From Cervus elaphus (taxonomy: Eukaryota; Chordata; Mammalia; Artiodactyla; Cervidae): 64,000 nt of DNA. A model generated the notes under the pieces. It was given only the letters and a program-made list of their open reading frames with translations, made no database searches and was not told the origin of the DNA. The position numbers were made by a program, and so were the translations under genes. The stretch is from NCBI RefSeq assembly GCF_910594005.1, contig NC_057829.1:54357001-54421000 (forward strand). Reading direction: 5' to 3'. This document shows, one piece after another, positions 23,950 through 35,216 of the stretch; position 1 is the first letter of the stretch; every line of letters begins with the position of its first letter.

Positions 23950-24170
23950 TGTGGATTTAAAGGTCAGTTCTGACCCCTTATTAGCCATGTGGCATTGAAT
24001 GAGCTAAATAATATTCTCAAGCTTTGGTTTTCTTCACTTCCAAAACAAAGATGATATTAACAGTAACTTCCCCTAAAAACTGTCAAGATTAAATATTATA
24101 ATGTGCTACACTAAAGTGTTTGGCACTCTCCCTAGTGCATAGAGAGTGTTGAATAAATATTAGCTATTTT
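23950..24170 (+). repeat. MIR SINE
   Basis: The 'ttattagccatgtggcatt', 'gattaaatattataatgtgc', 'agtgtttggcactctcccta' and 'gagtgttgaataaatattag' blocks are in MIR order. Confidence 0.75.
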
Positions 24171-24397
24171 TATTAGTTCTCAAAAGATATCAGGAGCTTT
24201 AAAGTCAGCCAGTGCAACTCTTTCATGTGGAAACCAGCTGGAATCAATTCTGGAAGAAGAAAAGTCACAGTCATTTCAACAAGTAATGAAATGTTTGCAT
24301 TAGCCTGAGGAACGCCAAGTGTGATGGAATCACACATTGGTTCATTTATCATGAATGAGGTCTGTGCCTTATTCATGGCAAATACATGCTAGAGTTG

Positions 24398-25130
24398 TTT
24401 TCAGTTCAGTTCAGTTCAGTCGCTCATTCGTGTCTGACTTTTTGCGACCCCGTGAATCGCAGCACGCCAGGCCTCCCTGTCCATCACAAACTCCCGGAGT
24501 TTACTCAAACTCATGTCCATCGAGTCGGTGATGCTATCCAGCCATCTCATCCTCTGTCGTCCCCTTCTCCTCCTGCCCCCAATCCCTCCCAGCATCAGGG
24601 TCTTTTCCAATGAGTCAGCTCTTCACATCAGGTGGCCAAAGTACTGGAGTTTCAGCTTCAAAATCAGTCCTACCAATGAACACCCAGGACTGATCTCCTT
24701 TAGGATGGACTGGTTGGATCTCCTTGCAGTCCAAGGGACTCTCAAGAGTCTTCTCCAACACCACAGTTCAAAAGCATCAATTCTTTGGCGCTCAGCTTTC
24801 TTCACCATCCAACTGTCACATTCATACATGACCACTGGAAAAACCATAGCCTTGACTAGACGGACCTTTGTTGGCAAAGTAATGTCTCTGCTTTTTAATA
24901 TGCTATCTAAGTTGGTCATCTTTCCTTCCAAGGAGTAAGTGTCTTTTAATTTCATGGCTGCAATCACCATCTGCAGTGATTTTGGAGCCCAGGAAAATAA
25001 AGTCTGACACTGTTTCCACTGTTTCCCCATCTATTTGCCATGAAGTCATGGGACCAGATGCCATGATCTTAGTTTTCTGAATGTTGAGCTTTAAGCCAAC
25101 TTTTTCACTCTACTCTTTCACTTTCGTTTT
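24398..25130 (-). mobile_element. BovB LINE 3' part, left arm of an inverted pair
   Basis: The BovB 3' terminus is at 24398 ('cagttcagttcagttcagtc') and the sequence extends 5'-ward to 25130. The 135-codon minus frame (25030-24623) is the C-terminal region ('LPTKVRLVKAMVFPVVMYE', 'RSNQSILKEISPGCSL'). Positions 24460-24785 are nearly identical to 25274-25599 in inverted orientation. Confidence 0.95.
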
Positions 25131-25164
25131 TACTGCATAGTTATTGATAAAATTGGTGTTAATT

Positions 25165-25657
25165 AAAGCAGAGACATTACTTTGTCAACAAAGGTCTATC
25201 TAGTCAAGGCTATGGTTTTTCCAGTAGTCATGTATGAATGTGAGAGTTGGATGGTGAAGAAAGCTCAGCACCGAAGAATTGATGCTTTTGAACTGTGGTG
25301 TTGGAGAAGACTCTTGAGAGTCCCTTGGACTGCAAGGAGATCCAACCAGTCCATCCTAAAGGAGATCAGTCCTGGGTGTTCATTGGTAGGACTGATTTTG
25401 AAGCTGAAACTCCAGTACTTTGGCCACCTGATGCGAAGAGCTGACTCATTGGAAAAGACCCTGATGCTGGGAGGGATTGGGGGCAGGAGGAGAAGGGGAC
25501 GACAGAGGATGAGATGGCTGGATAGCATCACCGACTCGATGGACATGAGTTTGAGTAAACTCCGGGAGTTTGTGATGGACAGGGAGGCCTGGCGTGCTGT
25601 GATTCATAGGGTCACAAAGAGTTGGACATGACTGAATGACTGAACTGAACTGAATTT
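25165..25657 (+). mobile_element. BovB LINE 3' part, right arm of an inverted pair
   Basis: Sense-oriented BovB 3' end from 'aaagcagagacattactttg' to 'tgactgaactgaactgaatt'. The 149-codon frame 25182-25631 is the BovB C-terminal domain in one open piece. It shares non-consensus bases with the left arm (for example 'ggatagcatcaccg' and 'cgggagtttgtgatgg'). Confidence 0.95.
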
Positions 25658-25979
25658 AATTAATTAAGCAAATTGATAAAAGGGGCCTAGGAATTCCTCA
25701 TGGGGAATCCCTGGTCAACACTCAGTCAGATGCTCTCAGCAACATTTAAGGAACACTTTAAGGCCAAAATTCCCTCTTACATTTCTATGTATTTGGAACT
25801 ATTTTCTTTACATATCTTTCCTTAAAAATAAGACTAAAAGAAGGCAAATCAATGTTGCTACTCTGCTAAATTCATTCTAAGATGCTTTGGGGTAAGGAAT
25901 GTGGAAGACAACTCAACTCTACCCAAAACCTCAGATTGACTCCAAGGACAAACCAAAAACTTTAGGTTAAATGCTTCCT

Positions 25980-26265
25980 GCTATGATCTGAATGTGTGCA
26001 TCCTCCCCAAATTCACATGTTGAAATAATAACTCCCTGAAGATGATGGTATTAGGAGATGAGGCCTTTCAGCAGTTCTTAGGCTGTGAACCCTCATGAAT
26101 GAGATTAGTGTTCTCATGAAAAAGACCTCACAGAGAATCCTGGGCCTTTCCACCATGTGGAGATACAGCGAGAGGTCACAGACTGTAAACCAGGAATAAG
26201 GCTCTCATCCAACCATGCTGGTACCTCAATCTTGGACTTTCTAACCTCCAGAACTATGAGAGAGA
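25980..26265 (+). repeat. ancient interspersed repeat, family uncertain
   Basis: Carries the familiar mammalian hallmarks 'aaattcacatgttgaaataa', 'aggagatgaggcctttcagc' and 'acctccagaactatgagaga'. I recognise the pattern but cannot name the family safely. Confidence 0.5.
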
Positions 26266-26269
26266 CATT

Positions 26270-26395
26270 TCTTTTTTTTTTTTCAATTTTTTAAAAAAAT
26301 TTTAATTGGAAGCTAATTACTTTACAATATTGTGGTGGTTTTTGCCATATATTCACATGAATCAGCCATTGGTATACATAAGACATGCAGTTGTG
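26270..26395 (-). repeat. LINE-1 3' end
   Basis: Starts with a T-rich reversed tail, then 'ttaattggaagctaattact', 'ttacaatattgtggtggttt' and 'catgaatcagccattggtat'. Confidence 0.85.
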
Positions 26396-27429
26396 GTTTT
26401 TAGCAGCCTGAATGGAATAAGACACTGCCAGAAAGAAACGAGGCATGAGAGGATCCTGGTTCATTCTTCAGTTTCAGATTTGTCCTTTTGTTTCCCCAGG
26501 AGAAAGAACATGAAGAGGACACAGGGAAAGCTTTCAGCTCTTGATTCCCAAGCTTTGGGTCAGATAGGAGTGCTTGTGTACACACGCACACACCAACTAA
26601 GGTCTGTTGAGTGGAAGGAAATGTAGTAGCCAATCAAACAAGAGAATCGTCCTGAACACCCAGGAGAAGAAACCTCATATCTCAGAGAAGAAAGCTGTAA
26701 TCAGAACACAGGAAAGTTTGTTGAGAGCAGTTAGCATTATGATCCTTGGCAGGGTTACATGACACCTCCCACAGCTTGCCTCCGCTGAGCACGCATCTTA
26801 ATTTCTCAATAGAGGGGGCTGTTGATAGGGGTGGAGAGCCTGGTTCAGATCCAACTAAACTGTTTTGGGAGCCAGTGTCCACTGGGAGACCATAAGGAGT
26901 CACCCACACAGCGAGAATGTACACGGGAAGAAGAAAGGAGAGGACACACGAAGGGAGATAGAAGGATCCAGATGCTGATCTTGTCTGCTCCAGGCTGCTG
27001 ACCACACAGGGAGAAAGGAGGTGGCCACTGGCAGCACTGGCTTGCTCACTCCAGACTGTGTTATTTGGCTGTCCTTAGGAGCTGTCTATAATTCATTCTC
27101 ACAATGTCCCAAAATTGGGAGTGTTTTGAGAGCATTTGTCACATTTTGCAACAAGTAGCAGAAGATCTGGAAGCAGGCCAGTCTTCTTTGGCATCTCTAT
27201 AATTCTGGGACAACTTGGTCAGAAATCCATTTTTCTTTAGCTTGGTTTGCAGTACATGATTCACATTTTGGAGGAACATCATTTTTAAGATATTTTGAGG
27301 TTTTGTTATTATTTTATACATATTTGACAGAGAAAATTGCGGTAATTGAACAACTGTACAACCTCTGTAAATTTTTTTTTCCCTCTACTCATTATAAAGC
27401 CTCTGGATCTTGAATCCCTCAAGCTTTTT
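26396..27429. other. intergenic DNA, nothing recognised
   Basis: Two frames of 106-107 codons (26306-26626 +, 26682-27005 -) are the longest. Neither shows a recognisable motif. T-run at 27371-27380. Confidence 0.4.
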
Positions 27430-27930
27430 ATGTTGTTGTTATTATTGTTGTTCAGTTACTAAGTCATGTTTGCCTCTTTGCAACCCCATGGACTGCAGCA
27501 TGCCAGGCTCCTCTGTCCTCCACTCTCTCCCAGAGCTTGCTCAAACTCATATCCATTGTGTCAATGATGCCATGCAACCATCTCATCCTCTGTTGCCCCC
27601 TTTTTCTCTTTCCCTCAATTTTTCCCAGCATCAGGGTCTTTGCCAATGAGTTGGCTCTTCGCATCAAGTAGCCAAAGTATTGGAGCTCCAACTTCAGCAT
27701 TAGTCCTTTCAGTGAATATTCAGGGTGGGTTTCCTTAGAAGTAATTGGTTTGATCTCCTTGCAGTCCAAGGGACTCTCAAGAGTCTTCTCCAGCACGGTA
27801 GTTCAAAAGTATCAATTCTTTGGTGCCCAGCCTTCTTTGTGGTCCAGCTCTCAAATCTGTACATAACTACTGGAAAAACCATAGCTTTGACTAGACGGAC
27901 CTTTGTGGGCAAAGTGATGCTTTTTCTGAT
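27430..27930 (-). mobile_element. BovB LINE 3' fragment
   Basis: Reverse-oriented BovB from the 3' terminus ('gttcagttactaagtcatgt') to 'gacggacctttgtgggcaaa'. The frames at 27796-27464 and 27912-27709 are the broken C-terminal domain. Diverged relative to the pair at 24.4-25.7 kb. Confidence 0.93.
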
Positions 27931-28744
27931 AGCTACATTATGAATGTGGAGACTGAGGTTCTAGCTTTGTGTACTGAGAAGGGAGCAGGAGACTTGCAAC
28001 AAAACAGGACCAAATGGTTCAGTATTCTCAGTTCAGAGATCATAGCAACTTTATAGCACATAACTCCCACAAAGAGTGAGAAGCAAGTGTACTTCCATAT
28101 TCTCTAGTAAATAGCTACTTGTCCTACACCCCTGAGTGTCTGCCTGTTGCCTTGGCTGCCCAGTCCTCCTCCCACCTAGCCTGCCTTTTTAGACGTCCCC
28201 ATTACCTATTAGCTGAAGGCTCAGCAGGAGTCTCCATAGCAGGAAGACACCTACTCTTATGGGTTGGTGCCTGTGCTTTCCCCCAGGGAATGTAATAAGT
28301 TCCCCATTAAGCAGAATTCATCAGAATAACTTTTATTCAATGAACACTGTGAGACTCCTTTCTTAAATGGTGTGGGTTGGGGGGTGGGGACAACTCATGA
28401 TAAAATTAAAAGAGTTTGCAAAAACAATTAATTTTCTGACATCCATGAATTTTCAGCCAGCCTCTTAGGCCATCTAGAGGCCCAACTAATAAGATTGAGT
28501 TTCAGAATCATGTTTCTTGTGGTTTGTTCAAAATAGTAATTTTCCTGGGATTCTAAGTTTAAAAAGGAGAGAGAGTTAAATGGTGAGAAGTGAAGAAAAC
28601 AGATTTCATTGTTGAGATAAGAACCCAAAATTGACCATGTTAGAAGGATTAGCTTTAGTGGTTAGATCCTGTCGAGAAAGTACATGAATTTGACAGCAAT
28701 CGGAAGTTGAAGAGGTGTCTTGATTTTACTAATGAAGTTTAGGC
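27931..28744. other. intergenic DNA, nothing recognised
   Basis: A G-rich patch lies at 28376-28389 ('gttggggggtgggg'). No gene seen. Confidence 0.4.
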
Positions 28745-28960
28745 CAAAGGCCCTAGAGTCACAAAACACCTGGGTTTAAATCCTGGTTTTGCCATGTACT
28801 TACCCATATGAACTTGGGTAAGTCACTGAACCTTGATAAGCCTGCTTCTGAATTGGTTAAATGCGGAGAATGCAAGCTCCACTCTCAAAGGTTATTGGGG
28901 GAATTAGAGCAAGCAATGAATGCATGCCAAGTACTGAGCTTCAGCACCTAGCCTCGAGAA
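28745..28960 (+). repeat. MIR SINE
   Basis: 'gggtttaaatcctggttttg', 'ccatgtacttacc', 'gggtaagtcactgaaccttg' and the later 'ggttattgggggaattagag' follow MIR order. Confidence 0.8.
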
Positions 28961-29174
28961 TAGTCTCCAGAATTGTAGCAGTTATGATTACACTGATTTT
29001 GAGTAATATTTATATTTCTCTTAATGTATAAATAATATATGCTTATGTTTTTAAAAATTTAAAAGAAAAGAATGTAGAAAAAACCATTATAATCTTATCA
29101 CTCAGATTACATCTTTTAAAAATTTGATACATATACTTTAGACTTGATATATTACAAAATATATCCTTTTTCTT

Positions 29175-29347
29175 GGGCTTCCCTGATGGCTCAGCTGGTA
29201 AAGAATCTGCCTGCAATGTGGGAGACCTGGCTTCAGTCCCTGGGTTGGGGAGATCCCCTGGAGAAGGGAACAGCTACCCACTCCAGTATTCTGCCCTGGA
29301 GAATTCCACGGACTTATAGTTCATGGGGTCTCAAAGAGTCGGACATT
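29175..29347 (+). repeat. Bov-tA SINE with small internal deletion
   Basis: Starts 'gggcttccctgatggctcag' and ends 'tctcaaagagtcggacattt'. The 'gaggagcctggtgggc' block is deleted. Confidence 0.92.
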
Positions 29348-29746
29348 TCATACAAATGCCAACAAACATCTAGAAAGAACTTCTAGCCTTATGACTCATT
29401 TAGTTGCTTTTCTATCTCCACAGGGCCCTCAACCAATCCTGTCACTATCTAATTCCAATTTATCATATCAGACAGTGGCAGGATTAGAGTCCAGTTAACA
29501 TTCTCAAAAGGGCAAGGATCACTCAATCCTTGTCAAAATACCCACACACCCATTTTCTGCCAGAGAACTGCTGCAAACTGCCGCAACCTACGTGCCAGGG
29601 AAAGAAAACACTTCCAGGCCCTTCCCATCACAGGGGCTCCTCCATCACGGATGTGTTTGTTAGCAGTTATTTGAGCAGAGCTCAGTCTTCCAGAGGAATA
29701 GTCATTTTCTTCTTGGGCTAATTTATAGTCATTTAGATATGCTTAT
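29348..29746. other. intergenic DNA, nothing recognised
   Basis: No gene or named repeat seen. Confidence 0.4.
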
Positions 29747-30165
29747 GTAGGGGAGCAAAACTTGCCACCCCAAAATATCTCTGGCATGTGAATTATTTCA
29801 AGCTAAAAACAATCAAGGCCTAATGACTCAGGAAGAGATTTTGACCTATCCCCTGACTGCTAAAAATTTTTTTAGGTAGAGAGTCTATGCCTACAACACA
29901 GCTATCATCGAAGATATCTGCAAAGATTATAGGCTGAGTGTGGTTGGAAAAACTCAGCAAGACCTGGAGATCAGAGTTCACTCTCTGGCCCATTGCACTG
30001 CACGGCTCAGCAAACATTTGTTTACCAAACAAACATTTGCTTTTCCATCTCCATGTGAATTTCTTTCTCCCTTTTGAAGTCCCCAATCACTATCTGGAAC
30101 ATCCTCTTTTGACTTCAGTTGAAGATGGTTTCTAAGGTAAGAGTTTAAATGGCAGGGAATAGAAA
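29747..30165 (+). repeat. LTR of an old endogenous retrovirus, copy 1 of 3
   Basis: Starts 'tgtaggggagcaaaacttgc' (TG start). It shares blocks with the LTRs at 35610-35872 (+) and 38100-38640 (-), such as 'aaaacaatcaaggcc', 'gcaaacatttg' and 'catctccatgtgaatt'. No internal viral coding region was found beside it. The family name is uncertain. Confidence 0.7.
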
Positions 30166-30410
30166 AATTTCTGGGCTCCTTGTAAGACTGACATTTGTCG
30201 ATGGGGTCCTAGTGGTGACTGAAGGTAAAGGTATAAGAGTTGATAGAATTGAGGTGAAAGTTTAAAATTGGTGTATTTGAACTGTATTTACATGAGATGG
30301 CTGCATCTCCTTTACCTGATTGTATTATGAGGATGGCCATCACTGTCTCACTGGGGAATACTTCCCCAGCCTGGGATTGTAAGATCAGGCCTGTCAACCC
30401 ACCTATGGGG

Positions 30411-30930
30411 TGAGACAAATTAGCCAAGATGGCGGGTTCAGGCGCTCTCACCTCACGGCCTCGCGCTCTTGCCCCACGTTTTGTAAGTAAGGATAATGTA
30501 ACAGCTGAGATCACTTCTAGAACTGTGCATGTGCCTCACAAGGTACTTGCTTGGTCACAGGTTACTTTGTGTGGTAGGCCTGTATGAGTTCCACCTAGAA
30601 AGCGGCAGCATTGCTGCTGTGTCGCAGCTATGTCCGTTGGGTCCGCCATGAGAAGAGAGAATATAGCATGTCTGCTACTACGGCTGCTGCGTCAGCCCAG
30701 AGAGAATCCTGTTATGGCCGCTGTGCCAGCCAGGAGAGAGGTTGTGTTGTGTCAGGTTATGCTATGTCTGCTGCGACTGGCTGCATCAGCCAGGAGAGAA
30801 TAAACGTGTCTGCAGTTCCTACAGCTCCTCGAGTCTCCTCCCAGCCTCTTAGTGCAAACCTTGCCTAGTCTAAGTTCAGGGAACAGTGAGGACAGTGAGA
30901 TATTGCGAGACAACTGGCGTCTTGAACAGG
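30411..30930 (+). repeat. endogenous retrovirus LTR followed by a primer-binding-site-like sequence
   Basis: A GC-rich block of ~500 nt has a candidate TG start near 30410, CpG-rich U3-like sequence ('gccaagatggcgggttcagg') and AATAAA at about 30799. A likely CA end lies at 30911-30912. Two bases later comes 'tggcgtcttgaacagg', which resembles the tRNA-Lys primer-binding site of class II (betaretrovirus-like) elements. Only a few tens of bases of possible leader follow, with no gag, pol or env reading frame. The U3/R part contains three related units ending in 'cagcc.aggagaga'-like sequence (30690-30800). Confidence 0.7.
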
Positions 30931-31054
30931 CTGAGCAATACACCACCCTTCAGGCAATGTTAATTGAATATGCTAATGAAAGCCAGTAGGCCTGCCTGAA
31001 CCCATACAATGGAGGTAAAAACACCTGGCTGATGTTCAGGGGCCAATAGGAGCA

Positions 31055-31185
31055 AGGAAGTGAAGTGAAGTCGCTCAGTCGTGTCCGACTCTTTGAGACC
31101 CCATGCACGGTAGCCTACCAGGATCCTCAGTCCATGGGATTTTCCAGGCAAGAATACTGGAGTGGGTTGCCATTTCTGTCTCCAA
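31055..31185 (-). repeat. BovA monomer / truncated Bov-tA SINE
   Basis: 'gaagtcgctcagtcgtgtcc' to 'ggagtgggttgccatttctg' in reverse orientation. The tRNA-like head is missing. Confidence 0.88.
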
Positions 31186-32078
31186 AAGAGGCCTTTTTCC
31201 CCAAAGGTGAGTAGATACTGGGGTTGACCTGTGTCCTCAGTAAGAGGGTCTTCGTTGCATGCCTTCCGAACATTTTTTGAGGGCATGATACACTGAACCC
31301 TGAACTTCTAGAACATAGAAATCTTTCAGTTTCCATTTTAGTTGAAAATTTCCTTGCTGATACAAGAAGCAAATTAAGGATAATCTGGTTGGATGAGCAG
31401 ATCAGCTTTTGGGTTCAGTTTTGGCAGCAGTCCAGTTCCAGCTGTCCTTGTCTTACAAATCTCTCCAAAGTCAGAAATGAAAACAGTCCACAATGGGCTA
31501 AGACTGAGCCAAGATGACTCAGTCAGGTAGAACCTGAAACTAAAGGGGGGTAAAAAGAGAAAGAGAGAGTCCTTTTTAAAGCACAAACTGCTGGAAATGT
31601 GCCCTCACTCAACATCTAATTCACAGATTCCTTAAGGATTTGTCAAACACAAATCTTAAAATCTTTCTCACAAATAGCAAAAAGCCTTAGCCATCTGAGC
31701 TGATAAACTTGTTATTTATAAAAACTAGTAAGTTTTATATTATTATACCTGATTCATGATTTAAGTTTTACAGTAAACATGATGAGGTCTCTAGTTATAT
31801 AGGTATATATACAGATACATCTTTCCATCTCTGGAAAATATTACCAAAATTAATTTATAAGAGCTCTATTTCATGGGCTTATAAGTATGCACTTATGAGC
31901 TAAATATTTCTAAACATAATAGAAATGAATCCAAATGTTTTTCAAGTTCTTGTGATCTAGGATTGATCTTTAGCAATTTTAAAGTTATGGTTTAATTAAT
32001 ACAGGCACGTCATTAGGGTTATTGACATTAAATCAAATGCTTTTATTGTACCTAGGTTTAGTCAAATAAACTAATTTA
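31186..32078. other. intergenic DNA, possible retroviral or unique sequence
   Basis: A purine-rich run at 31538-31570 ('aaactaaaggggggtaaaaa') is the only distinctive feature. No coding region is recognised, and the rest is AT-rich. Confidence 0.35.
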
Positions 32079-32283
32079 GACTTCTCTGGTGGCTCAGTTG
32101 GTAAAGAGTCCGCCTGCATGCGGGAGACCTGGGTTCGATCCCTGAGTTGGGAAGATCCCCTGGAGAAGGAAATGGCAACCCACTCCAGTATTCTTGCCTG
32201 GGAAATTCCATGGACAGAGGTGTCTGGTGGGCTAGAGTCCATGGGTCACAAAGAGTCAGACACGACTAAGTGACTAACTTTTT
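32079..32283 (+). repeat. Bov-tA SINE, first of an adjacent pair
   Basis: Full-length sense copy ('gacttctctggtggctcagt' to 'cacgactaagtgactaactt'). It is flanked by 'agtcaaataa' on both sides. Confidence 0.94.
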
Positions 32284-32297
32284 TTAAGTCAAATAAG

Positions 32298-32503
32298 GGC
32301 TTCCCTGATGGCTCAGACTGTCAAGAATCTGCCTGCAATGCAGGAGATCTGGGTTCATCCACTGGGTTGGGAAGGTCCCTTGGAGAAGGGAATAGCAACT
32401 CACCCCAGTATTCTTGCCTGGAGAATTCCATGGACAGAGGAGCCTGGTGGGCTACAGTCCATGGGGTCACAGAGTTGGACATGACTGAGCAACTAACATA
32501 TTT
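32298..32503 (+). repeat. Bov-tA SINE, second of an adjacent pair
   Basis: Full-length sense copy ('gggcttccctgatggctcag' to 'catgactgagcaactaacat'). It starts 14 bases after the previous SINE, directly after the sequence 'gtcaaataa', which recurs after its own tail. Confidence 0.94.
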
Positions 32504-32664
32504 GGTCAAATAAGATCATCTTAATTCTTACAAAATTTGTCAGCAAGAAAAATAGCTTTGGATGATGGATTTTGTTTAATTTCTCACAAAGTTTTCATGG
32601 GTAATCTAAACATAATTGTTAGGAACAAGTGATCAAGTTAGATATAAATAAGCTTAGACTTCTT

Positions 32665-33470
32665 TTGTATTTTAAAATTTTTTAATTGTAGGATAATTAC
32701 TTTACAATATTGCGTTGGTTTCTGCCATACCTCCACATGAACCAACGATAGATATACATATCCCCCCTCCCTCCCACCTCACACCCCATTCCACCCCTCT
32801 AGGTTGTCACAGAGCACTGGATTTGAGCTCTCTGCATCATTTAGCAAATTCCCACCGGCTATCTCATTTACAAATGGTAATATGTATGTTTCAATGCAAC
32901 TCTCTCAAATTGTCCTACCCTTTCCTTCCCTCACTGTGTCCACAAGTCTGTTCTCTATGTCTGCATCTCCTTCACTACTCTACAAACAGGTTCATCAGTA
33001 CCATCTTTCTAGATTGCATATATGCCTGCTTAATTGCTTCAGTCATGTCCAACTCTTTGCGAACCCATGAACCACAGCCTGCCAGGCTCCTCTGTCCATG
33101 GAATTTTCCCAGTAAGAATCCTGGAGTGTGTTGCCATGCCCTCTTCCAAGGGATCTTCCCAACCCAGGGATCAAACCCGTGTCTCCTATATTGCAGGAAG
33201 ATTCTTTACTGCTGAGCAATTGGGGAGCCCCCTCTAGATTCCATATATATGTGCTAATATACTATATTTGTTTTTCTCTTTCTGACTTACTTCACTCTGT
33301 ATAATAGGCTGTAAGTTCTTCCACCTCATTAGAACTGATTCATATAACACGTGTTCCTTTTTATAGCTGAGTAATTTCCATCATATATATGTACCAGTTT
33401 CTTTATCCATTCATGTTGATGGACATCTAGGTTGCTTCTATGTTCTAGCTATTGTAAATAGTGCAGGCTA
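32665..33470 (-). repeat. LINE-1 3' UTR, split by a nested SINE
   Basis: Reversed L1 3' end: 'ttaattgtaggataattact', 'accccattccacccctctag' and 'acaaacaggttcatcagtac'. The L1 resumes after the SINE at 33236 with 'atatatgtgctaatatacta' and 'actgattcatataacacgtg', continuing to 'ctattgtaaatagtgcaggc'. Confidence 0.88.
33027..33235 (-). repeat. Bov-tA SINE nested in L1
   Basis: Reverse-oriented Bov-tA. The flanks 'tctagattgcatatatg' (left) and 'tctagattccatatata' (right) are a target-site duplication of the host L1, so the SINE is younger than the L1. Confidence 0.93.
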
Positions 33471-34344
33471 AGATTTTTTAGGTAAACTCTTTAAGAATAA
33501 TTATGTTTTATGATATGCCTACTTATTTTTAAATTTCTTCAAATCCTTTTGATAACTTGAAACCTTGTTTCTCTGTTTATAGGATGAAGTATTCTCAAAA
33601 TATAGATCTGTTTTAATAACAGATTATAAAGTTTCTCTACCTTTTAAGTAATCTCTTCTAACTTTCTATATTTACCTCTGAAGTCTTTTATTGTCATTTA
33701 GGTTAAGTAAATATTCTTTCACAGTTATGTATAATCCTATTTGACCAAGAGTTTTTAAATCTTTTGATATCTTTGACAAACTTCCCAAATAAAATTCTAA
33801 ATGAAGTCTTTTTGCTCTCTTGTTAATTTTGGGATATTTCCAAGGGTCCCTGAAATGTCTCAAAGAGAGATGTTAAATAATTAGGCTTATTTGGTATGTT
33901 AAATTACATGGGAAGCATTGTTAAATGAGTGATTAAAAACCTTAGGTTATAATGTGTAGGTAAATGTTATAAATAACATTTATATTCTGGAACTTACAGG
34001 AAATGTCCTATAAGTTCTGGAAATTATAGGAAATTACCAAAATTTGGATATGTTCTAGTATAAGGTTATCAGTCATAATTCCAGTTATTATCTTAAAGTG
34101 TTGTGTGTCACAGAGATAACCGAATTTCTTTGTCCTTGCACTGTAATCAGACCTTTAACCATGCCATTTTAATCTTTTGTCATTTATAGACAGTTACTGC
34201 TTTACTCTGATGCCTTTTAAAAAAAAAATGCTTCATCTTCAAGAAGAGTCATAGAAAGAACTTTTTGACAAATAGAGGTCTCTGACAACTTTCAAATCAT
34301 ACCAATGAGTAAAGAGTTCACATCACAGAGGAAAAAGAAATGTT
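33471..34344. other. AT-rich intergenic DNA
   Basis: No gene or repeat family recognised. Confidence 0.4.
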
Positions 34345-34590
34345 TCTATTTCTTTTTTTCTTAACTTATTTTTTAATCAAAGGATAATTGCTTTATAGTA
34401 TTGTCTTGGCTTGGGCCATACAACAAGAATCAGCCATAAGTATACCTATGTTCCCTCCCTCTCGAACCTTCCCACCACTCCCCATCCCATCCCATCTCTC
34501 TAGGTTGTCACAGAGTACCTTGTCGAGCTCCTAGTGTTATGCAACAACTTCCCATTAACTACCTATTTTTCATTTCTTTACGTTTGTGTC
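34345..34590 (-). repeat. LINE-1 3' end
   Basis: 'taatcaaaggataattgctt', 'ggccatacaacaagaatcag', 'ccatcccatcccatctctct' and 'gttgtcacagagtacct' follow the reversed L1 3' UTR order. Confidence 0.82.
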
Positions 34591-34614
34591 TATATGAGAT
34601 GATGCATGTTCACT

Positions 34615-34715
34615 AAACTTATTTTGATAGTCATTTCATGATATAGGTAAGTCAAATTATGCACCTTAAACTTTTACATTGTTGTATGTCAGTTAGATCT
34701 CAAATTGAAAGGAAA
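34615..34715 (+). repeat. LINE-1-like 3' terminus
   Basis: 'gatagtcatttcatgatata', 'ttatgcaccttaaactttta' and 'cagttagatctcaaattgaa' with an A-rich end resemble an older L1 terminus in sense orientation. Confidence 0.55.
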
Positions 34716-35216
34716 AAAATGAAAGTAGAAAAGTTCAATCTAGAGATTCCTTATGAAAAGTTCCAACAAAGCATATTTTTTTTTAAAGGCTAAACGGTCA
34801 ATTGTTATTCTTGCTGGACTTATGTAAATAATCAAGCCAAGTTTAATGGAACTACTTATTTTGCAAATAAATTAGTCTCAACTTGGCTATCTTCAATAGA
34901 AATGAGTGATTTTAAAAGAAAAAATGTATTTCCATAGAAACTAGAATACTAGCTGTAGATTAGATTCTAGTTCTCTTTATTGCCTTTGAAGTTTTGCTTT
35001 TCCACTTGTAAAATAGACTGGATCCTGAATTTTTCTAGTTTCCTCAAAAAGCTGGCTACAACTCTTCAAGATAACATTTCCAATTTTTCTTCCACTCTTG
35101 ACTTGGAATCATTAAGGACTAAAGCTGTCCTTTTTCTGAAACCCTAAAAACTGAAACTGAACAACATGATATAATCTTAGAAAACATCACAATAGCTGAC
35201 GTTTAGACAGTACTTG
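34716..35216. other. AT-rich intergenic DNA
   Basis: No gene or named repeat recognised. Confidence 0.4.

Noticed and set aside
24398..25657. Twin-priming inversion of a single BovB insertion
   Set aside because: Twin priming gives non-overlapping 5' and 3' parts in opposite orientation. Here both arms contain the same 3' end.
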